DNA of 32,342 nt. Origin: Ectocarpus siliculosus. Its lineage: Eukaryota > Sar > Phaeophyceae > Ectocarpales > Ectocarpaceae. The DNA lies in assembly GCA_000310025.1 (NCBI GenBank), contig FN649753.1, forward strand, positions 1,049,804 to 1,082,145, in the 5' to 3' direction. This document shows, piece after piece, positions 1-11,100 of the stretch. Below the pieces are notes generated by a model that made no database searches, was not told the DNA's origin, and saw only the letters and a list, made by a program, of their open reading frames with translations. The position numbers were made by a program, and so were the translations under genes. Positions within the stretch are counted from its first letter, which is position 1; every line of letters starts with the position of its first letter.

Positions 1-60
1 TTATTCTCTTGAGCCCGCTCGGGGGGGGGGGGGGGGGTCGGTTTTTTTCTTTGTGTTGGG

Positions 61-440
61 GTGGGACACAGGGTTTTTTTTCAATTCATTTGGGCCTGTT
101 CACATTTGGGGTGGGCGTAGGGAAGGAGTTCGTTTTTAGGGTTTTTGTGTGTGACGCACGTGCCTTTTGACTTCCCTTGCGCCCCCGCAGGGGGGGGGGG
201 GGGGTCGTGTCTATCCTTGTGCTCGGGTGGGACACACGTGCCTGCTTCACATCATGTTTTGCCTGTTGACATCTTGCGCGTGCGTGCGGAGGGAGATCGT
301 GTCAATTGTGTGTGGGTGTGACGCAAGTGCCTGTTCACATCCCGCTGCCTGCTCACACGCTTGTGGCAGTTCACGCGGAGGTGGCGGTGTCTAGTGTGTA
401 CGGGCGGACACGTGCCTGTTGACACCCTTGCGGCAGTGCA
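61..440. repeat. Degenerate minisatellite in MYB upstream intron
   Basis: No exon is visible in bases 1-533, which appear to be intron of the MYB gene. The stretch repeats a diverged unit of about 85 bp built around GGGTGTGACGCACGTGCCTG followed by TTGACA-like and CTTGCGGCAG-like blocks, with clear cores near 150, 228, 318 and 404. Poly-G runs sit at about 22-37 and 190-204. Confidence 0.55.
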
Positions 441-533
441 CTGAGGGGCATCGTGCCTGCCGCTGTCACACACGGTTTCGACATGACGCTACCGCTGCTG
501 CTGTGTGATTTTCTCTTTCTTTTTTTTGGTCAG

Positions 534-2534
534 GAGGAAATTCTTGTCCGGGAGCACGGTATTCATAAGAATAAATGGGCGCAGATCGCCAAGTCTCTCC
601 CGGGGCGCTGCTCCAACGACATCAAGAACCATTGGTGAGGACAAGAAAGAGGGTTAGGGTGAGAGAGCGAGATTTGAGAAACAGAGGTTTGAGAAACAGA
701 GGTGTCGCGGGACGTGGGCATAGAGAGCGAGAAGCGGGGAGTGAGAGAGAGGCAAGAAAGAGCGAGAGAAAAAAGAGAGAGTGAGAGGGACAAGAGAGAG
801 TGGGAGAGGGAGAGCGCGCGCGGGAGCAGGGCTCGCTGTGTGTGTGAAGTTTTCCTAGAACCGAGGTGGACCGCTGTTTTTTTCGCCGAGGCCCAAGCAA
901 GTACGTCCTTGTGCCAAAATTTTGAATTTCTCGTCGCCACCAGTCCGGATTGTGGTATGCACACAGCACGGCTTGATAGCACCGACCCACACAGGGAACA
1001 ACGAAGACTGCCGCGGGTGATCTGCTGCTACGATTCTAGCCGACTGCTAACTCCCGCCCTCTCCCCCCAACCCCTTCATGCGTTGTTCTCCGTATCTGTT
1101 CTTCGGTACAGGTACGCGCACGAGCGACGGCAGAGAGAGATCTCGCGGGCTTCCACGTCGTCGACGGCGGCGACGGCGACGGGGACCCCGCCCATCGTCG
1201 TGCAGCGCACAGCAAGGCCTTTCCCCATGTCCGCGAACCCTTATCTGGCCAGAATACTGCCTGCTCCCCCCCCTCCGGTCTTGGTCTCGGCGCCCTCGGC
1301 CGCCGCCCCCGTTTCTTCCCCCCCGGCCCCCCCTTCCGCACCCCCGGCCCTTGCTGCCGCTCCCCCTGCTCCTGCCCCGACCCCTGCCGATATCCCGCCG
1401 CTCATTGAGCAGCGGCAAGTTCTGTCGGAGTCGAAGCATGGCGGAGAGCATCACCACAGCGGCGGTGTCGGCGGGGTGCTGCTGGAGCGGCCGCAGGAGC
1501 CGCCGATATCGGCGGCGCCGGGGGGCCCGGGCGACGGTCATTTCCTCGGGGGGGTGGTCGTCGACTGCGGCGGCGCCCCCGAGCAGCACGAGGAGTCCGT
1601 TGAGGTGGAAGACAGACACCGAGACGGCAGCATCGATGACGGCTTGCTCCTCCAACAGCCGGCGGGGGACTACGACCCCACTCACGTCGCCGGGAGCGGC
1701 GGCCACGGGGGCCACGGCGGCGGCAGCGGCGGCGGTGGAGACGGCGGTATGGACGACCACGATCACGGCGACATGATGATGATGATAATGGCTTCGCATG
1801 CCATGCCTCTGCCGCCGCCACCAGCCCCTGCGGCGGCCCCAGCGCCCGCCCCGGGAACGGATGCCGGGGGGGTTTTGGTGGGCCCTGTGCCATCGGCGGA
1901 GGAAGAAGTTGATCCAGAGCAGGACTTCGGGTTGCCGCTCGCCAAACGCGCTCGGATTGATGGCGGCGATGACGGCGGCGGCGGAGGTGGTGGCGGCGAC
2001 CCGGGCGGGGAGGGTCACGACATGCTGATTGATGGCAGCGGCGTCAGCAGTGTGGGTGTGGGTGATGTAGAAGACGAGAACACCGTTGCTGATAGCTTCG
2101 TGGGAAGCGGGTTCGGCAGTGATGACCACGCGGCCGTGGATGCCGGCGGCGGCGGCGGCGGCGGTGGGAGTGGCGGCCGAATTGACGATGACGTGGTCGG
2201 AGCCGGCAGCGGTGTGATGGACCACTTCGGCGCGACAGAGATTGGCGGCGGCGGCGGCGGCGGCGGCGAAGGAGGCGGCCTGGAAAGGTTCGAAGACGCC
2301 GGGACCATCGGTGACGGCGACCTGGAGAGGTTCGAGCCGGCAGAGGCAACGGGGGACGTCGACAACGGCGGTGGCAGTCCCTCCGCTGCGGCCCGTCTTG
2401 AAGAACACCACCGACACCACGCTGGCATCGGTTCTGACGGCGAAGGCGGCCACGACGGTGTTGACGGAGGCGACGCAGATTGCGTGTTCCCTGGGTGGGA
2501 CAGACTTAGGACCGAAGACCCAAAGATGCACTGA
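534..2534 (+). CDS. MYB-type DNA-binding protein, 3' part (two exons, partial)
   Basis: Probable nuclear transcription factor. Exon 534-634 follows a T-rich tract and CAG and encodes the second half of a MYB repeat: residues EEILVREHGIHKNKW, then AQIAKSLPGRCSNDIKNHW. It shows the typical xNKWAxIAxxLPGR core and the IKNHW end of the last repeat of an R2R3 or 3R MYB. The donor TTG/GTGAGG splits the final Trp codon. The acceptor at 1110-1111 restores TGG and continues WYAHERRQRE in exon 1112-2534, which stays open for 473 codons to TGA. That tail is low complexity: Pro/Ala first, then His- and Met-rich, then Gly/Asp-rich. A basic stretch LAKRARID near 1938-1961 could be a nuclear localisation signal. 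The start and first MYB repeat(s) are upstream of the window. The MYB call is firm; the single uninterrupted long last exon is likely but unproven, since other frames are also open in this GC-rich DNA. Confidence 0.75.
640..835. repeat. Purine-rich GA tract in MYB intron
   Basis: The intron 635-1111 begins with nearly uninterrupted purines on the + strand: GAGAGC/GAGAAA-type repeats and a tandem 15-bp duplication of a TTTGAGAAACAGAGG unit near 674-703. It separates the two MYB exons. Confidence 0.7.
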
Positions 2535-5107
2535 GTCCTGTAGCAATTCCGTATTACTATGGACCGTCAGTCTTGGCCCACCACGTTGAACGTTTGTGTC
2601 GTGTTTGTTCGTTGTGTGTGCGCGATTTTGGTACTGCTAACGTGTACCAGCTTGTTCTGTCTTGGTTAGGTGTGAAGAGTAGTTGTCTCTCGTATTGGTA
2701 TTCCGTCCGCGGTTTGAGTGTGGCTGCGGATCGCTGTTTGAGTGGAACGATTAGAGCGAGGTGATGGTGTAGACATAGGTCGGTGGATGAATGGTTCTGG
2801 TGTGTATGTTTTGCGCGTCCGAGTGCATAAGCACGAGGATGTTTTGAGTGATTTCGAAGTTGTGAATTCCCGGTCCTACGTATGCATGGGTGCAGACCCT
2901 TTGTATTCATCGTTGGCTGAAGTGGGGTGTTATCGTTTGTTTCCTTGTCTGCGCACGTGGATGGCTCACTGTGGACGAATTGTCGTACCATGCGACCTTC
3001 GACGGTTCACATAACATCAACATCTCGACGTACCTCATGCCGTCATGACTTGTTGGGTGTGCTGCCCCGGCGTAACGCCGGCTGATCCCTCTGTCTGGAA
3101 ACTGCTCAACGCCCCCAGGGCGAGAGAGAGCCGCGCGCATCTGTTTAATTTGTGCGTCGACGGCCTTCGACGTCCACAACGGGCGCCCAGGCCGTGCGTC
3201 ACACAAATCTGGTCTCGGCCTACACATGACAGGAAGGGAAGGGCACCATGGATCAGAAGCTCGTGATGCTGTCCCCGTTGACATGACTTACCTTCTTTTA
3301 CAGTCAACCCCGGCGCTTAGAAGAGGAAGGCCCGGTCGTACAAACCGGGTCACCGACACCGCAGAGATTGATTCTCTTCACAAAACATTATCCATGGATT
3401 GGGGTGGATTTGTTTTCATGTTTATTTACTCCAAGAAAAAAAAAAAAAAACGCTAACTGCCCGCCAACTGCCCACCAGATGTGGTCCACCTCCCGCAAGG
3501 AACGTTCGTCCCTCTGCTTTTTGCCTCCTCTTGCCCCAGAGCGCCCCACCGGCACACACAGCAGCCCCCACTGTTTGCATCCTCAGAGAGAAAACCTGCG
3601 TGGACTACGGTATACTTGGGCTTGCGCTACTTTTCGGCTTCGGCCGTGCCGCAGCGCGCCGTCCTCCCGCAAGCATCGCAAAGACTCTTTCGCGGATGCC
3701 TCCGTAAGCGACACAACCCCAAAACGAACGCACCCACGAAAGACGGCGGTAGTTCCAGCGACACCCCCAGCTTCACGGCGAAGACTCGTTCGGTCTCGGT
3801 TGCTAAAAGCCGTACCGCACTACCCAACAACCGCAGTGCTCCACGTCCCACCCGTAATAATCCACCCAGAGCTACACGTCACACAACACGGTCTGCCGGT
3901 ACCTGATGTCGTGCTGACAGTGTTCTCATCTAGTAACCCAGTGGTATGTCACGAGCTAACCCTTAACCCCGACCCTCACGAAGGGTTGGAGAAGCGCGCG
4001 AGGGGGGGCTGGCGGCAACTAGACACGTTCGCCGCGTTCCACCAGCTGTCACGCAAGAATATGACACGGGGGAGCTTGGTGCCAGGTCTGTCTTACATGA
4101 ACCTGGAATCAGGGCCGGGCGGCAGAAACGGGGGCATGAGCAGGAACGCAGGAGGTTAGACAAGGCCGGAGGCACTAGCTGGTCGGCCAGTACCTTCAAC
4201 AGGGTGGCGTTTGAGCCTTCTTGACGGAGGTTGTATTCAAGGTATCAGGAGAGATGCTGCACTCTGGAATTCACTCTCCACGGAAGCCTGGGCTCACTCC
4301 CAACCGACCGAAATTTCATGCATACCTGATCAGAGACGAGTTTCATTCAACAGGAACACTCGTCAACAAAAAAAAAAAGGCGAAGACTGCACGCGCAGGG
4401 GCTCAAACAGGCATTCTTCGCGGGCCACATCACGCGCATGGAAGTGAACTTCATCAACGAGGCATCAAGGTGAACCAGCGACATTGGAAATATGATGGAC
4501 CTTAATGGGAAAGCGAACCCATACTCACAACAGCACCATATAGAGTGAAGTCCATAGCATGCCGAAAACATTTCTCGACTCTCTCTCTCCAGTTCTCTCG
4601 ACACTCGTTCGTACCAACTCACATTTCAGCCTCCCATCAGACAGCTCACCCACTACAGTCGTGTAGAATAAGCGTTCGTATTCAATCTTTCCCGGGACAC
4701 CTGATTCTCCATGAATTCACTCCGATAGTCATGGAACCCGAACCCGTTTCCACTTCGGTCTTCAATTTGGCGCGGGACATCTGCCTCTTGAGTGAACTCA
4801 CTCCGCGTGATTGTCATCTTTGGGTCGGAAATCTATATATTGAGTGTCGATTTCCAGCACCGTGTGGGACGACGCCTGCCTCTCCAGCGACTTCAATTCA
4901 CTCTGCAGGAATTCTGCACCGTTTTCATTTCTCGTGTGGGACCCACGCCTCTTCTGCAAAACCTCACTCCGCAGTGATGAAGCAATTCGAGCGTCGATTC
5001 TCAGGATCATCGTGTTGGGAGCCTGCAATACCTCACTCCTCCTGCCCAACCCCCTCTGCATTGGTTTCTATCACAGTGTTCGCGGCCCTGCCTCTCTTTG
5101 TGCCGAC
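2535..5107. other. Convergent intergenic region, MYB 3' side to RFC3 3' side
   Basis: Both flanking genes end here, so long 3' UTRs are expected. I see no conserved exon. Contents are an A16-like run at 3435-3450, the doubtful ORF at 3479-4159, and a degenerate tandem repeat at 4711-5110. I could not identify clear polyadenylation signals. Confidence 0.6.
3479..4159 (+). CDS. Long open reading frame, doubtful
   Basis: An uninterrupted frame of 226 codons from the ATG at 3479 lies between the convergent MYB and RFC3 genes. The product is rich in Arg, Ser, Pro and Thr, and I recognise no domain, signal peptide or membrane segment. A second + frame (3481-3906) is open across much of the same DNA, which weakens the case. 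A 16-base A-rich run just upstream (3435-3450) would sit oddly in a 5' leader. It could be chance, 3' UTR, or a lineage-specific protein. Confidence 0.15.
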   Translation: MWSTSRKERSSLCFLPPLAPERPTGTHSSPHCLHPQRENLRGLRYTWACATFRLRPCRSAPSSRKHRKDSFADASVSDTTPKRTHPRKTAVVPATPPASRRRLVRSRLLKAVPHYPTTAVLHVPPVIIHPELHVTQHGLPVPDVVLTVFSSSNPVVCHELTLNPDPHEGLEKRARGGWRQLDTFAAFHQLSRKNMTRGSLVPGLSYMNLESGPGGRNGGMSRNAGG

Positions 5108-5110
5108 TCA
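4711..5110. repeat. Degenerate tandem repeat running into the RFC3 stop codon
   Basis: Read on the - strand, a unit starting GCGGAGTGAGT, followed by AGAGGCAGG-like and GTCCCACACG-like blocks, recurs at about 5105, 5031, 4963, 4890, 4795 and 4713 (spacings about 66-95 bp). The first copy includes the last RFC3 codons and the TGA (5108-5110), so the repeat seems to have arisen from, or invaded, the gene end and 3' UTR. Confidence 0.5.
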
Positions 5111-8100
5111 CTCCGCGATGATGTAAGCCTTGTAGATGGACATGAACTTGGCGACGAAGGCCTCGAGGTGGAGGATCTCCTTGCTGCCCATGTGCAGCCG
5201 GTGCTCGTAGAAGGCCGCCCACTTGAACACCTCGCCCCACAGCTTGCAGTCCAGGTTCTTGACCAGCTCTCGCGTCAACGTCTACGAACAACAGGGAGCG
5301 CGGCGCAGAGTAGGGCAAGCATTGAATTCTCCTTGCGTGAACAACCGGAAGAAAAACACACACCCCTTTCACGGGGTCTCAGATCAAAGCCTTTAGAAGC
5401 GCTTCCCGTTTCCAGCAGCGTTGAGACTGACGTTTTTTCATTGGTCAGCCGCTACCTTACAAAAAAACACCGAAGAAAACTTGCGCACAAACGCCGCGGA
5501 AAGCTCGATAGAGCCCAATTCTAGTACACGCACTGCCGGGTGGCGCGTCAAAATGGAGAGCTTGCGGGCGGCACGGCTGTATCTTCCTTCGTCCTTAGCA
5601 GCTACGGAGCACTTTCCCACAACGACGGAACGTGCGGAACTGAAAATCTCCACCAAACGTCCCGTCAGCCGATCTTAAAAATTGTTGTGTCAGATCGACA
5701 CAAGCTCCGGCCGTTCTCTTAGTGCTTTCACGTGATCCCTTCGGAGTGGGCTCATGAAGGCGCAACAGCGTCATCGAACGGGGTGATGCGAGATGAAAAT
5801 AAAAACAGGCTGCAGGACCAAACCGCAGCTGATTGCCAGCTGCGTTGAAACGTTTCCCAAGCTCAACAACTCAGACAGCAAACGTGTTCTCCTCTCAAAC
5901 AGCCCAACGAACCTCTACGAAAAAATAAAAAAACAACAATCTTCGATACAGTCATGAATGCAGTTATACTGTTACGTATATTTTTATCCCTTTTTTCTTC
6001 TCACCTTGAGGATGATATCCGCCGGGATGCAGTTGGTCAGGAGCTCATACAGCTTCTCCCTCGCCTCAAGCAGCCTGACCAAAGAACGAAACAATCGAAA
6101 TACAACACGCTTTACCATGAGCTAGCTAGGTACAGCAGAACAGCGAAAACACAGCAGTACTGCGAGGTCGAAACAGTGGTGTTTTAGCGACACGATGAAC
6201 CCACCGCTGTAGAGTAACCCGCCAAAAAGCCGCAACTCTTGTCAGGTACATCCCCATTTTCTTGACCTACACATATGAAGCAAGAACACAGAAAACACCA
6301 TAGCCAAATATAAACCAGGTACGACAGCGCAGCAGCATCACCATCACCATTATTCGCCAGCAATCAGTAGCGAATCTGCATCACCTGCGAGGACTTTGCT
6401 CCAAGACTACCTCCCTGGCCAGCTGTGTGATGTAGTTCTCCCAGTCCGTCATCTGTACCTCTTGGTCCTCCGAGAAAGGGTACCTAATCCGGACCAAAAA
6501 AAGAAGAAAAAAGGGCCAGAAAAAGGTCCGAAATTTGTTGCTGTCGCTGTTGTCAAACTACAAACGTTTCGGTCAACGCTCAGCATGCATAACGATCCGA
6601 CACACGCGGACGCCTTCGGTGGATGCAAGCCAGCTACCCCAAAAAAAAGATGGTACACAGCTGGCAAAAAACCAAAGAACACAATAAAAATGAGCCCGAA
6701 AAATCATTACAAAGCAGTTGCACAAGAACGACAGCCACCACAGGGCGGGGTATGCACGTGTGTATGTGTGAGTCATGAAGAGACGGAGGAGCCGACGCAC
6801 CCGCCAACTGCACCTCTCCTCCGCACGTCTTTGGGCGTACATGGGGGCCTCTTCCTCGGCAAGATCAGAAACAAAAATGTTAATATTCATAAAAAGAAAG
6901 AACGACCGGCGGGAAATGCATCCAGGAGACACCCTGCTAACTCTAACCCTAGGTGCGCCGTGTTGACAACCACAACAAACTGTCGGGAAGGTGCATATCA
7001 AAGGTGAAGATATGTACACCATGTGTACCAATTGGCACATCCGGCGTAGGCGAGCAAAACTGCGTCGGGGAGATCGGGAAGGGTGGGGGGTATACTCGCT
7101 TCCTTCGTATTTTGGGGGCCAAGTGAGCACAACCGCCGCCGGTGTGCGCGTAGTCCTCAAACAAGGCAGCTGTTTTCGACGTCGACCTGCCCTCTACGTC
7201 GCTCTCTAAAATGGTGACTGGCGATCGCCTGCGGCGTCGGTTCTTCCTACATTTTCGTCTTGTACGCTGCTGGGCACAACGCAAGTTCAACACGGTTTCG
7301 GGCATGGAGCTGTGGCACGGGCCCTCTGCTGGTCAATCCGACAACACAGGCTGTTTCATGTTTGCTGCGGTCGGCGCAGAAGTTGTCCTTGACTTCAAGA
7401 ACGTTTAGGCCTCTATCAAGCCCACCAAAAAACACCATACTGCTCCAGCCGTCCAACGATACTAACTCCTTTCTTCACAGCAGGCAGAAGACGGAGCACT
7501 CGTCCCATTACAGCACGAAAATGCACAACTTAAAAAAAAAAAAAACGGAAGACTTACTGCTGGACCCGACACGCCTCGATCATGAGCACCGCCCGTCTGA
7601 GGTTCCTCTTCGAAACCTTGGCCACGCGCGCGGCCAGTGCGGGCGGCAGGGTGAGGGACTCCTTCCGGCACACCGACGTAAGCACGCTGCACACCTGACA
7701 AGACAGACACATAGACAGGCAGGCAGGCAGGCAGGGAGGCAGGCAAACACACAGTGGGGGGAAGTAAAAGTACAGTATGGAGCGGGGGACCAAAAACCGG
7801 AACAAGAAGCGCTCGAGCTCGGGAAAAAAAACACTTTCTCACGTGGAAGACGCCGATCGCGCTCGAAAGACTGCACCAGGCTACTTAGGCCACCAAAGTC
7901 ATTCAAGGTCTGTTCGCCGCAAGGACAAAGGTGTAAGCAAGTCAACCGGAAGTTGGTGGGGGCTAATATTGCCGCGTACCACCGTACACCGCTCCTAGCT
8001 TCCCGTGCTGACCATGCCAAGTACCCCTCACGCCTATCCGGTTCGTGAAAAAAAGGCCACAAAACGTCCTTGACCCGCTCCGAAACGAACCCTATTTCTG

Positions 8101-11100
8101 CGGGGCTCCCGACATGGATGACGCCCGTCGGCTCCTCTACTCCGTCGATCACCAAGGGCACCACAAAATAGTGCCGATAGCTGGCAAGCCAAAACACCTA
8201 CCTACATGGTCAGCAATCCATCGTTGGGCAACAGGCAAACAGTGGAAACCCTGCTGCAAGGTGGCAGCCAAACTTTGTTGCGTACATATTCTCGCTTCCG
8301 TTTCTTATAGCGGAAGGTGCTACCGTCGTTCGTGTGGACACTCTTGATGGAGGAGAGAGGTGCACAGGGACCGCAAGAGTGCTGGGAATGGACCGCAAGA
8401 GGGCTGGGTAGAGAGAGGAACCGTCCTGTGTGGCCACGGCAGAAATGCTGTGAGCGCTGATTGAAAGTGAATACAGCGTGGCTCTGATATTCACAGCATT
8501 TCTGATTGATAGAGGTACCTCACAAGAGGGGGGTCCGATATAAGAGGGTCGAAATAGGTTGTCACGGACTCGACCCTCGATAGTATATAGTTGGGTACCC
8601 TCTTATTCCGGCATAGGAGGGTCAAGGGCCTTTGTCACACCACCCTCTCATATCTGAGCCACGACTGTGACAGAAAAACAAAATAACACGTCAATTTTCT
8701 ATTTTTTCTTCTTCTCCCCCCTCCGCTCACCTCCGACTCGGAGGGTGCTGGGACCCGCACGCCGAGGCAACGGGAGCGAACCGGCTCGATCACCTTGCTA
8801 GGGCTGTGGCACAGCAAGATTAGTCGGCACGACGAAGTGTACCTGTAGTCAGGAATCGGGAAAGTTCGGGGGAAGCAGATACACGTGGGGTTTGTTGGCG
8901 GGGAAGAGAAGTGGGTCACTCGGAATGCGGGGGAGTTGGGTGGGGAGTTGGGGCGCGGGCAGAAAAAAAAAAAGGCACGACGGTGGAGGCTGCAGCAGCG
9001 GTAGTACTCAGTAACTAGCGCAGAAACACTTGGGGCATCTCGAAGTCCCGGAACGGAGCAAACGCGTTACATGTACGCCGAGGTAAGACGAGAAAGGTGG
9101 TGTGTGTGTTTACAGCAGCAACAGGCTCGGTCTGCTCACCTCTCCATCGTTCGCCTCAGCCCCGCTTGCGCCTGCTTCGTCAGCCGGTCAACTCCAACCA
9201 ATACCACCACTGCATCCAAACGCCACCATCACCATCACCATCACCATCATCATCAGCAGCAGCATGAGCAGCAGCAGCAGCATGAGCAGCAGCATCAGCA
9301 GCAGCAGCAACAGCAGCAGCAGCAGGGGCCGACGATCAACAGCGGCAGGCAGCCCAATACAACAACGAAACCAAAGTCCAAACGAAGACAGAAGATCATC
9401 GTTTCATGCGGACCCTTGCCTTCCGCGTGCAACGGCAGTTGCCGCAAACCACCGCCCATTACATGCTAGAAAGCACACCTGGTCGTCGAAGGAAATGAAA
9501 CACTTCCGCAGAACAGTGAAGAACTATTTGATGTTGTACTCCACGGAGACGACGACTTGCCGTTACCCCTCCTCCTCCCTGAGCACCCACCGACTACCTT
9601 GTGTGGCGGCTCTTCGACGACAAAATATCGTTGTACACGAGGTCCGACTGCAAACGTTAAGCCACACCAAGATGTTCACCAACCACATGGCGTCGTTCGG
9701 ACAAAACCAGCTTGCTTCTGTTGTTGCCCAACACACTCTTCCCTCTCTGCCTCTTTCTCTAAAATGCTCTCTTTGACGCGGGGAAAAAATGGGTTCTAAT
9801 TACTGACCTTTGTGACCGATCTTCGATTTCTTGTCGTCGCTCCCACCCCCGCCCATGCTCGCCGAGATCGATCGGTTCTGCGCGATCTCCTTGATGATAT
9901 CCTGTGAAAATTTGGTTGTGGGTTAGGGATTAGTGGGTTATTTAGTCTGGGTGACTGCAAGCCCACGAAGAGAAGATGAAAGTCAGAAAAAAAAAACATC
10001 GCATGGGGTGGTGTACTGTTGCGGGGACAATATCTATTTTAGATTAGGTTTCGTTTGGCCATCGAGAGACACGAACCAAAGGTCGACCGAGAGGGCCAAG
10101 AACAACCCGGTTATTCGTCGTACATGCATGCAGCAACAAACAAGAAGCGCTCATCACACGGGCGGCAGGGGAACGCCGCCACCGTGGACACAACACCATC
10201 AAACCGCACCATAGCGGTACGCACCTGCACCACGTAACGGTCGTAGATTCCCGCGTCCCCCGGCGACATCTCGATGTGGTAGTTCGAGGCCACCGTCGTG
10301 AGCTCCACGACTCGGTTGCTGGGCGTCTTGAAGCTGCGGTGCTCCAGCCTCACCTGCCCAGCGCGGTTCGGGTGAGGGCAAGACGCACTCGTCGTAAACA
10401 GCAGTGACGCAAACATGGATCGGAAATACACAGCGCGCGTCGCGGCCGAGCAAACACGCACAGCCTGTTGGGGTCGAATTTTTACGACACCGAATTTCTC
10501 CGTAACACACAACGTACGCGGAAAAACGGGACGCACATGACACGCACAAAGTGCGCTAGATACTTGTCGCCCGTGGGGTATGTCCTCCCCGCCCCTCTCG
10601 CAAGGACGTCAACGCTCAATACTTCCACGACGCCTCTGCTGTGCAAGCGTCATAGGCTGCAACGGAGTCACCGCTCGAAAAAGTAACAGACACAGATGTG
10701 CCTCCCTAAAACGCCGTGAAGCCAACATGGTTCTCGGAGTGCTACTTATTGTTTCATGCTTCCCTCGCCCGTGAGCAGCAAAACGTTCCAGTCTGCATTC
10801 GGACAGGCCTCGTGTTCTACAATAGTGGTCTCACCCTCTCTGCCCCCGGGCCGTAGATGCGCTTGAGGAGTGCCAACACCCTCGTCTTTTTCCCAGAGCC
10901 GGCGGGGCCGTAGAACAGAAGGTGCGGGATTTCGCCGTCTTCCGACTTATGTCGTGGGGGTCGTTTCGAGGAGAGAAGGAGGTTTGGGGGGCGGGTCGGG
11001 CGGGAGTGAAGGTGAAAGCGTGCAGATCATGTGCATGTGCTGAGATTCTATCGTGTTTTTCTCGGGTCCAGGCAAGGACTCGTATGCATACAACGAAAAC

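Noticed and set aside
1047-2546. 499-codon open frame on the - strand opposite the MYB tail
   Set aside because: It is a shadow of GGC-rich coding DNA. The + frame joins a genuine MYB exon in phase and has a coherent low-complexity composition.
3435-3450. A-rich run as the tail of a retroposed sequence
   Set aside because: No target duplication or recognisable source gene upstream; simple A-runs are common in this window.
9071-9776. Overlapping + frames with poly-His, poly-Gln and poly-Ser
   Set aside because: They translate the intronic triplet repeat of RFC3 and overlap its exon 5 on the other strand.
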